The notes below the pieces were generated by a model. It saw only the letters and a program-made list of their open reading frames with translations. It was not told the DNA's origin and did not search any database. 64,000 bases of DNA from positions 124,001 to 188,000 of the forward strand of contig CAWCMK010000008.1 of NCBI GenBank assembly GCA_963796705.1. Reading direction: 5' to 3'. This document shows positions 16,335 through 24,336 of this stretch, in pieces (the first letter of the stretch is position 1; each line of letters opens with the position of its first letter). Source of the DNA: VRUE01 sp963796705. Lineage in GTDB: Bacteria > Actinomycetota > Thermoleophilia > Solirubrobacterales > 70-9. The translations under genes and the position numbers were made by a program.

Positions 16335-17005
16335 CAGACCCTCGCGCCGAAACGGCGGCGGCGGGAATCGAACTCGCGCAGGGATTCCTCGAATGCCTCG
16401 CGGCCGAAGTCCGGCCAGAGCTCGTCGCGGAAAACCAGCTCGGAGTAGGCGCATTGCCAGAGCAGGTAGTTGGAGAGGCGGCGCTCGCCGCTGGTTCGTA
16501 TCAGCAGGTCTGGGTCGTGCATCTCAGGCGCGTAGAGGTTGGCGCGGAACTCCTCCTCGGAGCTCCCCGTAAAGCTTCGCGCCGCGTCGACGATCTCCGC
16601 CCTGCCGCCGTAATTGAAGGCGACGAACAGGGTGATGCGTTGGTTGCCCTCGGTCTTCGCCTCGGCCCAGCGCATGCACTCGACGAGCTCCGGCGCCAGC
16701 CCCTCGCGACGCCCGATGAATCGCATCCGCACTCCTTCTTCATCGAGCTCGGGGGTCTCGGACTCGATCCGCTCCCCGAACATCTCCATCAGGCCGCTGA
16801 CCTCCTGCGGCGGCCGCGTCCAGTTCTCGGTCGAGAACGAGAACACGGTCAGCTCCTTGACGCCGAGACGGGCGGCATCGCGCAGCCGCTCCTTGACGAC
16901 ATCGGCGCCCGCCCGGTGGCCCTCGAGGACCGGCAGCCCCCGCGCCTGGGCCCAGCGCCCGTTCCCGTCGGTGATGATCGCGACGTACCGCGCGGAGGCA
17001 CTCAC
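16334..17005 (-). CDS. uppS: Isoprenyl (undecaprenyl) diphosphate synthase
   Basis: A cis-prenyltransferase extending FPP with IPP to the lipid carrier for cell wall synthesis. It has 223 residues, slightly short for the family. It shows the catalytic Asp and Arg in IITDGNGRWAQARG, then HRAGAD, FSFSTENWTRP, LFVAFNYGGRAEIVDA, and DPDLLIRTSGERRLSNYLLWQ. The usual IMDGNGRWA reads IITDGNGRWA. The start is GTG overlapping the frr stop (GTGA), so translation is coupled. Confidence 0.95.
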   Translation of the reverse strand: MSASARYVAIITDGNGRWAQARGLPVLEGHRAGADVVKERLRDAARLGVKELTVFSFSTENWTRPPQEVSGLMEMFGERIESETPELDEEGVRMRFIGRREGLAPELVECMRWAEAKTEGNQRITLFVAFNYGGRAEIVDAARSFTGSSEEEFRANLYAPEMHDPDLLIRTSGERRLSNYLLWQCAYSELVFRDELWPDFGREAFEESLREFDSRRRRFGARV

Positions 17006-17565
17006 ACCTCCAGAATCTCCTCTTCCTTTCCCTTGAGGAGCGCGTCGATCTCGGCGATCGCCTCGTCGGTCTGCTTTTGCAGAGCGCTCTCGGCGCGGCG
17101 CTCGTCATCCTCGCCGGCTTCACCCTCCTTTTTCAGCTCGCGCAGATCGCTCATCACGTCGCGGCGCACGTTGCGTACCGCCACCCGCCCCTCCTCTGCG
17201 ACACCGTTCACCACCTTGACCATCTCGCGCCGGCGCTCCTCGGTCATCTCCGGGATCTGCAGGCGGATCAGGCTGCCGTCGTTGGATGGGGTCAGGCCGA
17301 TGTCTGACTCCTGGATCGCCTTCTCGACCAGCGCGATCGATCCCTTGTCATAGGGGGTGACCGTCAGGAGTCGGGCGTCGGTGGTGGCGATGTTGGCGAG
17401 CTGCTTTAGCGGCGTGGGCGTGCCGTAGTAATCGACGGTGATCCGATCGAGCAGATGCGGGGAGGCGCGCCCGGTGCGCACGGTCGCAAGCTCGTTGCGG
17501 GCGGCCTCGACGGATTTCTTCATCCGCCCTCCGGCGTCCTCGAGCAACTCGTCGATCAGCTCCAC
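17002..17565 (-). CDS. frr: Ribosome-recycling factor
   Basis: Splits post-termination ribosomes together with EF-G. The length of 187 residues is standard. Signatures are VRTGRASPHLLDRITVDYYG, PLKQLANI, LTVTPYDKGSI, and IRLQIPEMTEERRREMVKVV. The start is GTG, 16 bases downstream of pyrH. It belongs to the rpsB-tsf-pyrH-frr operon, and its stop overlaps uppS. Confidence 0.97.
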   Translation of the reverse strand: MELIDELLEDAGGRMKKSVEAARNELATVRTGRASPHLLDRITVDYYGTPTPLKQLANIATTDARLLTVTPYDKGSIALVEKAIQESDIGLTPSNDGSLIRLQIPEMTEERRREMVKVVNGVAEEGRVAVRNVRRDVMSDLRELKKEGEAGEDDERRAESALQKQTDEAIAEIDALLKGKEEEILEV

Positions 17566-17581
17566 CGATGCTCCTCCGCGC

Positions 17582-18319
17582 TCATCGCTGCGCCGGCTCG
17601 CTCGCGACGAGCGTGCCGACCTTCTCGCCGCAAACGATCCTATCTATGTTGCGCTCATCTCCCACGTTGAAGACGTAGATCGGCAGGTCGTTGTCCATGC
17701 ACAGCGAGAGCGCCGTCGAGTCCATCACCTTGAGGCCGCGCTCGATCGCCTCGCGGTGGCTGATCTCGGGGATGAAGGTCGCGTTGGGGTTGGTCGCGGG
17801 GTCGGAGTCATAGACCCCCTCCACCCCGTTCTTCGCCATCAGGATCGCCTGCGCGTGGATCTCGAGCGCCCGCAGGGCGGCCGCCGTGTCGGTCGTGAAG
17901 AACGGGTTGCCCGTTCCCGCGGCGAAGATCACCACCCGGCCCTTCTCGAGGTGGCGCATGGCGCGACGGCGGATGTAGGGCTCGGCGACCTCCTTGACGT
18001 CGATCGCCGAGAGCACCCGAGTGTGCTGGCCGAGCCCCTCCAGCGCATCCTGCAGGGTCAGCGCGTTCAGCACCGTGGCGAGCATCCCCATGTAGTCGCC
18101 CGTGGCGCGGTCGATGCCCTTGGAGGCGCCGTCGATGCCGCGGTAGATGTTCCCCGCCCCGACGACGACCGCGACCTCGACGCCGCGCTCACGGATCGCA
18201 CCCACCTGCTTTGCGAGTCGCTCCACCTCCTCGCCATCGGTCCCGAAGTCGAGCTTCCCCATCAGCGCCTCGCCCGAGAGCTTCAGGAGAATACGGCTGA
18301 ACTTAGGCCCGGAATTCAT
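17582..18319 (-). CDS. pyrH: UMP kinase
   Basis: Phosphorylates UMP to UDP; a hexameric amino-acid-kinase-fold enzyme. Its 245 residues start RILLKLSGEALMG, with GAGNIYRG, DYMGMLATVLNALTLQDALE, VIFAAGTGNPFFTTDTAAALRA and KNGVEGVYDSDP in order. It lies 64 bases downstream of tsf and upstream of frr, the near-universal order. Confidence 0.97.
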   Translation of the reverse strand: MNSGPKFSRILLKLSGEALMGKLDFGTDGEEVERLAKQVGAIRERGVEVAVVVGAGNIYRGIDGASKGIDRATGDYMGMLATVLNALTLQDALEGLGQHTRVLSAIDVKEVAEPYIRRRAMRHLEKGRVVIFAAGTGNPFFTTDTAAALRALEIHAQAILMAKNGVEGVYDSDPATNPNATFIPEISHREAIERGLKVMDSTALSLCMDNDLPIYVFNVGDERNIDRIVCGEKVGTLVASEPAQR

Positions 18320-18383
18320 CGGTCTCGGCTTCGCCTCGTCTCGCGAAGAGCCTATCTGTGGCGCTCAGTTCAGCCCCGCTCCC

Positions 18384-18986
18384 TCAGGCCCCAACGCGGA
18401 AATAGGCAAAACGGGCGACGCGGATGTTCTCGCCGGTCTTCGCGGCGAGCTCCTGGCGCAGCTCCTCGATCGATTTTGAGCCGTGCTTCTCGGCGTTGAC
18501 GTGCGCCTGGTCGAGCAGCGCCACCTCGGCCGCCCACTTCGAGAGCTGCCCCTCGACGATCTTCTCGACGACGTCGTCTGGCTTGCCTTCCTCGCGGGCC
18601 TTCTCTTCGAAGACCCGCTTCTCGGCCTCGCGCTCAGCGGCGGGGATCTCCTCGGCGGAGACATATTGCGGCGCGGTCGCCGCAATGTGGAGAGCGACCT
18701 CATAGGCAAACGCCTTGAAATCCTCATTGCGGGCCACGAAGTCGGTCTCGCACTGAACCTCGACCATCGCCCCAACCTTGTCGTTGGCGTGGATGTAGGC
18801 GGCGACGACACCCTCGTCGGTCCCCCGACCCTCGCGCTTTGCGGCCGAGGCCTGGCCCTTGACCCGGAGGATCTCAATCGCACGATCGACATCCCCATCG
18901 GCCTCGCTGAGCGCCGCTTTGCAGTCCATCATCGCGGCGCCGGTCTGATCACGCAGCGCCTTCACCTCAGCAGCCGTGACGGCCAT
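18384..18986 (-). CDS. tsf: Translation elongation factor Ts, short form
   Basis: Nucleotide exchange factor for EF-Tu. The N-terminal UBA-like domain reads VKALRDQTGAAMMDCKAALS, and the core has the EF-Tu contact VQCETDFVARNEDFKAFA. Only 200 residues are present, against about 280 in E. coli, so one core subdomain is missing, as in the roughly 196-residue Thermus protein. The final part (HGSKSIEELRQEL, TGENIRVARFAYFRVG) is intact, so the gene is not truncated. The start overlaps the rpsB stop as TGATG. Confidence 0.96.
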   Translation of the reverse strand: MAVTAAEVKALRDQTGAAMMDCKAALSEADGDVDRAIEILRVKGQASAAKREGRGTDEGVVAAYIHANDKVGAMVEVQCETDFVARNEDFKAFAYEVALHIAATAPQYVSAEEIPAAEREAEKRVFEEKAREEGKPDDVVEKIVEGQLSKWAAEVALLDQAHVNAEKHGSKSIEELRQELAAKTGENIRVARFAYFRVGA

Positions 18987-20011
18987 CAGGAACCCTCCCC
19001 GTTCGAAGGATCAGATCCAGCGGCGCCCTCGGCGCTCACCGGAGCCTCGGCTGCTGTTGCCTCGCCGCCGCCAGAGCCCGGGCCTTCGGGCGCTTTGCCC
19101 TCGGGCGGCGCCGGGGCTGGCGCCTCGGCCGGAGCCTGCGGAGCCCCCTCGGCGCCGGGAGCCGCCGGCGGGCCCGCCTGCGCCTCGGCCTCGGCGGCCG
19201 CCCTTGCCGCGGCCTCCTCCGCCTCGCGCCGGGCCTGCTCTTCTTCCTCCCGTTTCTTGCGCTCTTCCTCGTCCTTCCTGCGGCGCTCCATTTCCTCGGC
19301 GATGCGGCGTTCCTCCTGCTCGCGCCAGGTGCCGGCGCCGGTCTCGATCGCCCCACCGATCGTCGAGATCACCAGCTGACAGGAGCGGATCGCGTCATCG
19401 TTGCCGGGGATCACGTAATCGACCGGGGTCGGGTCGCAATTGGTGTCCACGAGCCCGATGATCGGGATCCGCAGGCGCGCTGCCTCGCGGACCGCGATCT
19501 CCTCGGTTTTCAGGTCGGTGACGAAGACCGCATCGGGCAGCCGGTCCATGTCTCGAACGCCGCCCAGGTTGTACTCGAGCTTCGCGAGCTCAGCCTGCAT
19601 CCCCATGCGCTCCTTGGTGGGAAGCAACTCGAGTTTGCCCTCCTCCTGCCATTCGGTCAGCTCGTGCAGGCGCGAGATGCGCTGGGAGATTGTGTTGAAG
19701 TTGGTCAGCAGTCCACCCAGCCATCGCTGGTTGACGTAGGGCATCTGGCAACGGTCGGCCCACTCCTTGACGGCGCCCCGGGCCTGCTTCTTGGTGCCGA
19801 CGAAAAGCACCGTGCCGCCGCCGCTGGCGAGCTCGCCGGCAAAGACCCGCGCGGTCTCGAGCAGCTCCTCCGTCTGGATGAGGTCGATGATGTGGATCCC
19901 ATCCATCTCGCCGAAGATGTAGCGGCGCATGTTCGGGTTCCAGCGGCGCGTCTGGTGGCCGAAGTGGACTCCGGCCTCGAGCAGCTCCTTGAGGCCCGTG
20001 CTGGCTGGCAT
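18986..20011 (-). CDS. rpsB: 30S ribosomal protein S2 with long charged C-terminal extension
   Basis: Residues 1 to about 225 are a normal S2: LLEAGVHFGHQTRRWNPNM, IHIIDLIQTEELL, GTVLFVGTKKQAR, VNQRWLGGLLTNFNTI, and VIPGNDDAIRSCQL. About 115 further residues follow: a helical Glu/Arg/Ala tract (EEMERRRKDEEERKKREEEE) and then a Pro/Ala/Gly/Glu-rich disordered tail. The usual S2 is 240-300 residues. The extension keeps the reading frame and the coupled tsf start, so it is real. A leader of about 130 bases with a candidate promoter lies upstream. Confidence 0.96.
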   Translation of the reverse strand: MPASTGLKELLEAGVHFGHQTRRWNPNMRRYIFGEMDGIHIIDLIQTEELLETARVFAGELASGGGTVLFVGTKKQARGAVKEWADRCQMPYVNQRWLGGLLTNFNTISQRISRLHELTEWQEEGKLELLPTKERMGMQAELAKLEYNLGGVRDMDRLPDAVFVTDLKTEEIAVREAARLRIPIIGLVDTNCDPTPVDYVIPGNDDAIRSCQLVISTIGGAIETGAGTWREQEERRIAEEMERRRKDEEERKKREEEEQARREAEEAAARAAAEAEAQAGPPAAPGAEGAPQAPAEAPAPAPPEGKAPEGPGSGGGEATAAEAPVSAEGAAGSDPSNGEGS

Positions 20012-20033
20012 GGTGATTTCTCCTTGGTCTATT

Positions 20034-20133
20034 GGCGAAGCTCCCGCCGCCCTTGCCGGGCCCGGCCCGTCTGGGGGCCGGTCAGGATCCGGTTTGGAGC
20101 CGACGGGGTTAGTTTGCGGATCGCTGGATTGTA
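20034..20133 (-). promoter_or_regulatory. Candidate rpsB promoter and leader
   Basis: A good -10 hexamer TACAAT is complementary to 20128-20133, with no convincing -35. Downstream the leader RNA can form a perfect 7-bp hairpin CCGGCCC-CCAGAC-GGGCCGG before the AAGGAG ribosome binding site. S2 operons are often autoregulated through such leaders, but no known motif could be confirmed. Confidence 0.35.
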
Positions 20134-20145
20134 GAGGGACGCCGC

Positions 20146-20817
20146 TCAGGCAGCCCGGGCGGCGGCCAGCGCCGCCGCCAGGTCATCCGGGAGCTCGGAG
20201 CTGAATTCCATCCGCACCGCGCTGCGCGGGTGCTCGAAGGCAAGGCGATGAGCGTGCAGGAACTGGCGCTCGAGGCCGTAGCGCAGCGCCCCGCCGTAGG
20301 TCGCATCACCGCACAGCGGATGCCCGATCGCGGCGAAATGCGCGCGGATCTGGTGTGTCCGCCCGGTCTCCAGCCGCACCTCGAGGTAGGTCTCAAAAGC
20401 CAGCAACTCAAGCACCGTGAAGTGGGTGCGGGCCTCGCGTGAGGCGGCGCCGGCCACGGCCATTCGGTGGCGCTGGCGCGGCGATCGCCCGATCGGCGCG
20501 TCGATCGTGCCCGTGCGCGAGGTGAGCCGGCCGCCGGCCAGCGCCAGGTAGGTGCGCTCGATGCGTCGCTCACCGACCGCCTCCTGCAGGGCTGCGTGGG
20601 CGGCGTCGCTGCGAGCCACCACCAGCAGGCCGCTGGTGTCCTTGTCGAGTCGGTGGACGATCCCGGGACGCTCGGCGTCCTCTCCCCCCTCGAGGATCTC
20701 GCCGAGCTCGGAGACCAGGGTCGGTCCGTGGTGGGAGGGGGCCGGGTGCACGACGAGCCCGGCGGGCTTGTCGATGACCGCAAGGTCATCGTCTAGGTAG
20801 ACGACGCGCAGTCCCAT
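20146..20817 (-). CDS. RluD/RluA-family pseudouridine synthase without S4 domain
   Basis: Isomerises uridine to pseudouridine in rRNA or tRNA. The 223 residues hold the catalytic core only: LAVIDKPAGLVVHP, the catalytic Asp in PGIVHRLDKDTSGLLVVA, and LETGRTHQIRAHFAAIGHPL. The S4 RNA-binding domain that usually precedes it is absent with this start. The ATG at 20817 is chosen for a GAGGG 7 bases upstream and a 1-base gap to lspA; an ATG at 20829 would overlap lspA. An lspA-rluD neighbourhood is common. Confidence 0.9.
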   Translation of the reverse strand: MGLRVVYLDDDLAVIDKPAGLVVHPAPSHHGPTLVSELGEILEGGEDAERPGIVHRLDKDTSGLLVVARSDAAHAALQEAVGERRIERTYLALAGGRLTSRTGTIDAPIGRSPRQRHRMAVAGAASREARTHFTVLELLAFETYLEVRLETGRTHQIRAHFAAIGHPLCGDATYGGALRYGLERQFLHAHRLAFEHPRSAVRMEFSSELPDDLAAALAAARAA

Positions 20818-20818
20818 C

Positions 20819-21274
20819 TCAACCCTCATCCCTGAGGAGCACCACCGCGAGCACGATGACGCCGAGGGTGATCGCCACGTCGGCCAGGTTGAAGGGCGGC
20901 CAGGACCCGATTTCGACGTAGTCGGTGACGGCCCCGGCGCGCAGGCGGTCGGCCAGGTTCCCCAGGGCACCGCCGGCCACGAGGCCGACGGCGACCCAGA
21001 CACCAGGCAGCTCGGCCTTGCGCACCATAATCGCCGCGACAAAGGCCAGGGCGATCAGCGCGAAACCGATCAGCGGCGCGTCGCTGCCGCTCGCCAGCCC
21101 GAAGGCGACGCCCTGGTTGTGGGAGAGCGTCAGCCCGATCGGGCCCAGCACACCGACCTGCTGGCCGGGGACCAGGTGGGCTTCGACGATCGCCTTGGTC
21201 GCCTGGTCAAGGAGGACGACGATGCCGCAAAGGGCGCCGGCCAGGCGCCAGGAGCGGGCCGCGGCGGAGCTCAC
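20819..21274 (-). CDS. lspA: Lipoprotein signal peptidase (signal peptidase II)
   Basis: Cleaves prolipoprotein signal peptides in the membrane; target of globomycin. It has 151 residues and four hydrophobic helices. The conserved loop NQGVAFGL and the two catalytic Asp in GGALGNLADRLR and FNLADVAIT are present. The start is GTG overlapping the yggT stop (GTGA). A much longer frame upstream is shadow. Confidence 0.94.
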   Translation of the reverse strand: MSSAAARSWRLAGALCGIVVLLDQATKAIVEAHLVPGQQVGVLGPIGLTLSHNQGVAFGLASGSDAPLIGFALIALAFVAAIMVRKAELPGVWVAVGLVAGGALGNLADRLRAGAVTDYVEIGSWPPFNLADVAITLGVIVLAVVLLRDEG

Positions 21275-21576
21275 CCGCGAATCAGGCTGACGACGATGAC
21301 CCGCGCCAAAAACAGCACGATCAGCCCGATGATTGGACTGAGGTCGAGCGCAAAGCCTCCGCCTCCGACGGACGGAAGCAGCCTCCGGAAGAGGTTCAGA
21401 TAGGGGTTGGTCGTCTCCGTGATGAAGTCCAGGCAGGCCCGAAACCAACGGCTGTAGAAGGGGATCCTCGGGATCCAGGAGATCAGGATGTTCAGCAGGA
21501 TGAGGATCGCGTAGACGATGAAGAGCGCGTCGACGTAGTCGGCGATGTCGCCGCGCGTGAGGGCCAGCGGGATCAC
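21271..21576 (-). CDS. YggT-family membrane protein
   Basis: A 101-residue protein with two hydrophobic helices and the family signature SWIPRIPFYSRWFRACLDFI followed by TNPYLNLFRRLLP. The family is found beside cell division genes (sepF, lspA, divIVA) in Gram-positive bacteria, and the molecular role is not established. It overlaps proC and lspA by 4 bases on each side, so all are one transcript. Confidence 0.9.
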   Translation of the reverse strand: MIPLALTRGDIADYVDALFIVYAILILLNILISWIPRIPFYSRWFRACLDFITETTNPYLNLFRRLLPSVGGGGFALDLSPIIGLIVLFLARVIVVSLIRG

Positions 21577-22316
21577 GCGCCGGCCATCCGCTCCAACGAG
21601 GCCCGCACCGCCGCTCTGAAGGCCTCGCCGACCCCCTCGCGGTCCAACACCTCAAGCCCGGCTTCGGTGCTGCCGCCGGGCGAGGCGACGGCCCGGCGGA
21701 CCTCGGAGGGGTCCCGTCGCCGCAGCAGTGCGGCGGTCCCCGCCGTCGTCTCAACTACCAGCTCGCGGGCCAGGGTCTCATCGAGGCCGGCCTCAGCGCC
21801 GGCGCCGGCGAGCGACTCGACCGCAAGGGCCAGATAGGCCGGGGCGCAGCCCATCAGCGCCGTCGCCGCGTCGAACTGCTCGTCTGGCAGCTCGACGACG
21901 TGTCCGAGCTGGCCCAGCAGATCACGCACGGCCGGCGGCTCGGCGCCGGCCACGCACAGCACGCCACTTCGCACCTCCGTGCCGACGTTCGGCATCACCC
22001 GCACGACATCCGCATTGGGAAAGGCGGCGCGGAGCTTCTCCAGTGAGGTGGCCCCGAGCAGGGAGAGGACGGTTTCAACCTCGCCGAGCTCGGTCGCGAC
22101 CCGCTCGAGCGCCGCCGGCTTGACGGCGAGCACGACGAGGTCCGCGCGCCGGGCCAGCTCCGCGTTATCGGCGAGGGCTTCACCTCCCACCTCCGCCGCC
22201 AGCCCGGCGGCGCGCCCGGAGCCCGCATCGGTGAACAGCATCTGCTGCACGGCACCGACCAGACCGCGAGCCATAGCCGCGGCCATGCTTCCGGAGCCGA
22301 CGAACCCAACAACCAT
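21573..22316 (-). CDS. proC: Pyrroline-5-carboxylate reductase
   Basis: Last step of proline synthesis, reducing P5C with NAD(P)H. The 247 residues open with the Rossmann motif VGFVGSGSMAAAMARGL. They also show VLAVKPAALERVATEL, RVMPNVGTEVRSGV and the C-terminal signature VASPGGSTEAGLEVLD. It sits inside the sepF-yggT-lspA division cluster, where it has no obvious functional link, and is coupled to yggT by a 4-base overlap. Confidence 0.94.
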   Translation of the reverse strand: MVVGFVGSGSMAAAMARGLVGAVQQMLFTDAGSGRAAGLAAEVGGEALADNAELARRADLVVLAVKPAALERVATELGEVETVLSLLGATSLEKLRAAFPNADVVRVMPNVGTEVRSGVLCVAGAEPPAVRDLLGQLGHVVELPDEQFDAATALMGCAPAYLALAVESLAGAGAEAGLDETLARELVVETTAGTAALLRRRDPSEVRRAVASPGGSTEAGLEVLDREGVGEAFRAAVRASLERMAGA

Positions 22317-22330
22317 CGCCGGGAGACTAG

Positions 22331-22882
22331 CTACGACTGGTTGAAGAACCCCTTGTCGATCAGCCGAGCCTTCTCCTCGGCCGAGACCTCGACGTTGCGG
22401 GGCGTGAGCAAAAAGACCTTCTCGGCGATCCGCTGCATGCCGCCGTCGAGCGAGTAGGTCAGCCCGGAGCAGAAGTCGATCATCCGCTTGGAGAGCTCAT
22501 GGTCGGTCGTCTGCAGGTTGAGGATTACCGGAACCGAGCGCTTGAACTGATCGGCGACCTGCTGGGCGTCATTGAAGTTTCGCGGGATGACGAGATGCAC
22601 CTGGACGTCGGAGTCGCCGTTGCCGACCGGACGCAGCGTGCGGGTGCGCGATGCGGAGATCGGCTCGTCGTCGGCGAAGATGTCGTCGATCTCGTCACGG
22701 CGTGAACGCCGCGAGGTGGGGAGACGGCGGACCTGCCCCGAGTCGCGCTCGCGCCGACTCTCGAAGAGGTCTTCGGTACCGGTTTCGGGTTCGTCCAGTT
22801 CCTCGTATTCGGGGCCGTAGTCGTGATCCTCGGCCAGGCCGAAATAGACGAGCGCTCTATGCCATGTGTCGCGTAGGGCCAT
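22331..22882 (-). CDS. sepF: Cell division protein SepF
   Basis: Cytosolic FtsZ membrane tether in Gram-positive bacteria. The 183 residues start with the amphipathic membrane-binding helix MALRDTWHRALVYFGLAED. An acidic and Arg-rich linker (residues about 25-90) and the conserved core follow: VHLVIPRNFNDAQQVADQFK, PVILNLQ and MIDFCSGLTYSLDGGMQRIAEKVFLLTP. ftsZ is not in the window. A CATAAT -10-like hexamer complementary to 22922-22927 lies about 40 bases upstream, so a local promoter is possible. Confidence 0.95.
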   Translation of the reverse strand: MALRDTWHRALVYFGLAEDHDYGPEYEELDEPETGTEDLFESRRERDSGQVRRLPTSRRSRRDEIDDIFADDEPISASRTRTLRPVGNGDSDVQVHLVIPRNFNDAQQVADQFKRSVPVILNLQTTDHELSKRMIDFCSGLTYSLDGGMQRIAEKVFLLTPRNVEVSAEEKARLIDKGFFNQS

Positions 22883-22944
22883 GGGCGATCTTTCGGCCTC
22901 AAACGGCCGACTCCTTTACGAATTATGCCCAGGGTAGCGCCGTT

Positions 22945-23583
22945 TCATGCGAGCAGAGCCGTGCCGAGACGGATGATCGTCGCACCCTCTTGGATCGCCA
23001 CCTCCCAGTCCTGGGAGGTCCCCATCGAGAGCCGCCCCAGACCGTGCTCGGCGGCCAGCTCGGCGAGCCGGGCAAAATAGGGCCGCGAGGCCTCCGGATC
23101 CTGACTAAACGGCGGCATCGTCATCAGGCCGCTGACCCGGACGGGCCGCGCACCGGCGATGAACTCCCCCAAATCGGCGGGCGCGATCCCGCCCTTTCCC
23201 TTCTCGGCGGCAACGTTGACCTCGACCAGAACCTCGTCCTCGGGACCTCCGTGGATGGCGAGCTGCTCAAGCGCCGAGCGGCTGGCGACCGAGTGGATCA
23301 GGCGACACGCTGGCAACAGCAGCTTCACCTTGCGGCTCTGCAGATTGCCGATGAAGTCCCACTCAAAGGCCTCTCCCCAGCGCGCCTGTTTCGCCGCCAG
23401 GTCCTGCTGGCGGTTCTCCCCGACGAGGGAGACGCCCGCCTCGGCCAACGCCCCCATCTCCTCCTCGGGCACGTACTTGCAGGCGGCGAGGATCTCGACG
23501 CGGTCCCCGGCCTTCGCCCGGATTGCCCCGAGATTCGCCCGGATCCGCTCCGGATCGAGACCGTGGATGAGGCTGCGCGGCAC
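22945..23583 (-). CDS. PLP homeostasis protein, YggS/PROSC family
   Basis: A 212-residue single-domain TIM-barrel PLP-binding protein involved in vitamin B6 homeostasis. The PLP lysine is in LAACKYV, followed by GENRQQDLAAK, WDFIGNLQSRKVK, EVNVAAEKGKGGI, SGLMTMPPF and LSMGTSQDWEVAIQEGATIIRLGTAL. It is placed between pgeF and sepF, the standard order in Gram-positive division clusters. Confidence 0.95.
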   Translation of the reverse strand: MPRSLIHGLDPERIRANLGAIRAKAGDRVEILAACKYVPEEEMGALAEAGVSLVGENRQQDLAAKQARWGEAFEWDFIGNLQSRKVKLLLPACRLIHSVASRSALEQLAIHGGPEDEVLVEVNVAAEKGKGGIAPADLGEFIAGARPVRVSGLMTMPPFSQDPEASRPYFARLAELAAEHGLGRLSMGTSQDWEVAIQEGATIIRLGTALLA

Positions 23584-23586
23584 GAT

Positions 23587-24336
23587 TCAGCCGTCCGCCT
23601 CAAGCGCCCAGGCAAGGCCGGCCTGGCGGCCCGTAAGTCCCCGATCACGCCGATGCGAGAAGAAGAGGTCCTCCTCGCAAGAGGTGCAGAGCCCGGCCAT
23701 CTCGATCGAACCCACTCCGGCGCGCTCGAGGAGGCGGCGCGCGGTCTCGGCCAGATCGAGCCTGCGGCCCGTCGCGATCCCCTCCCCGAGGCCCGTGAAC
23801 GCGCTGAGCACCTCCTCCCCCACCTCATAACAGCATCGACCGACACCCGGCCCGATCGCCGCGGCGCTGGCAGCGATCGCCTCCGCACCGCGCTCGATGA
23901 TCCCGCCCGCGAGACCGCGCCAGCCGCAATGGAGCACCGCGACGCCCCCCGGACCCGCGAGGACCACGGGCAGACAGTCGGCGACAAAGACGAGCTGGGG
24001 CAGTCCCGGGCGACTGGTCTGGTGGCCGTCAACCTCGGGGATCCGAGATCCCGGAATCGTGAATGGAGAGGGCCGTTGAGGGCCCTCGTGGCGGGCCAGC
24101 TCGGCGCCGTGGACCTGGCGACCGATCACGATCCGCTCTGCCCGAAGCCCGAGGGCCCCGGCGAGCCGCAAGCGGTTGGCCTTCACCGCGTCGGGATCGT
24201 CGCCGGTGAGAATGTCGAGGTTGAGGCTCTCGAAGCTCCCTTCGCTGAGCCCGCCAATTCGCGTCGAGAACGCGGCCCGGGCACCCGGCAGTTCAGCCTC
24301 GAGCCAACGGACGCCTTCCTGGCTACGCCATCGCAT
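23587..24336 (-). CDS. pgeF: Polyphenol oxidase/laccase-domain protein, PgeF family
   Basis: A 249-residue DUF152/laccase-domain protein; characterised members act as peptidoglycan editing factors or purine nucleoside phosphorylases. It has ARAAFSTRIGGLSEG, NLDILTGDDPDAVKANR and GRQVHGAEL, then the metal-site residues VADCLPVVL (Cys) and AVLHCGWRGLAGGI (His, Cys). The ATG at 24336 is preceded by a GGGGGGA ribosome binding site and overlaps cca by 14 bases; 24 residues upstream in frame do not match the family. Confidence 0.9.
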   Translation of the reverse strand: MRWRSQEGVRWLEAELPGARAAFSTRIGGLSEGSFESLNLDILTGDDPDAVKANRLRLAGALGLRAERIVIGRQVHGAELARHEGPQRPSPFTIPGSRIPEVDGHQTSRPGLPQLVFVADCLPVVLAGPGGVAVLHCGWRGLAGGIIERGAEAIAASAAAIGPGVGRCCYEVGEEVLSAFTGLGEGIATGRRLDLAETARRLLERAGVGSIEMAGLCTSCEEDLFFSHRRDRGLTGRQAGLAWALEADG

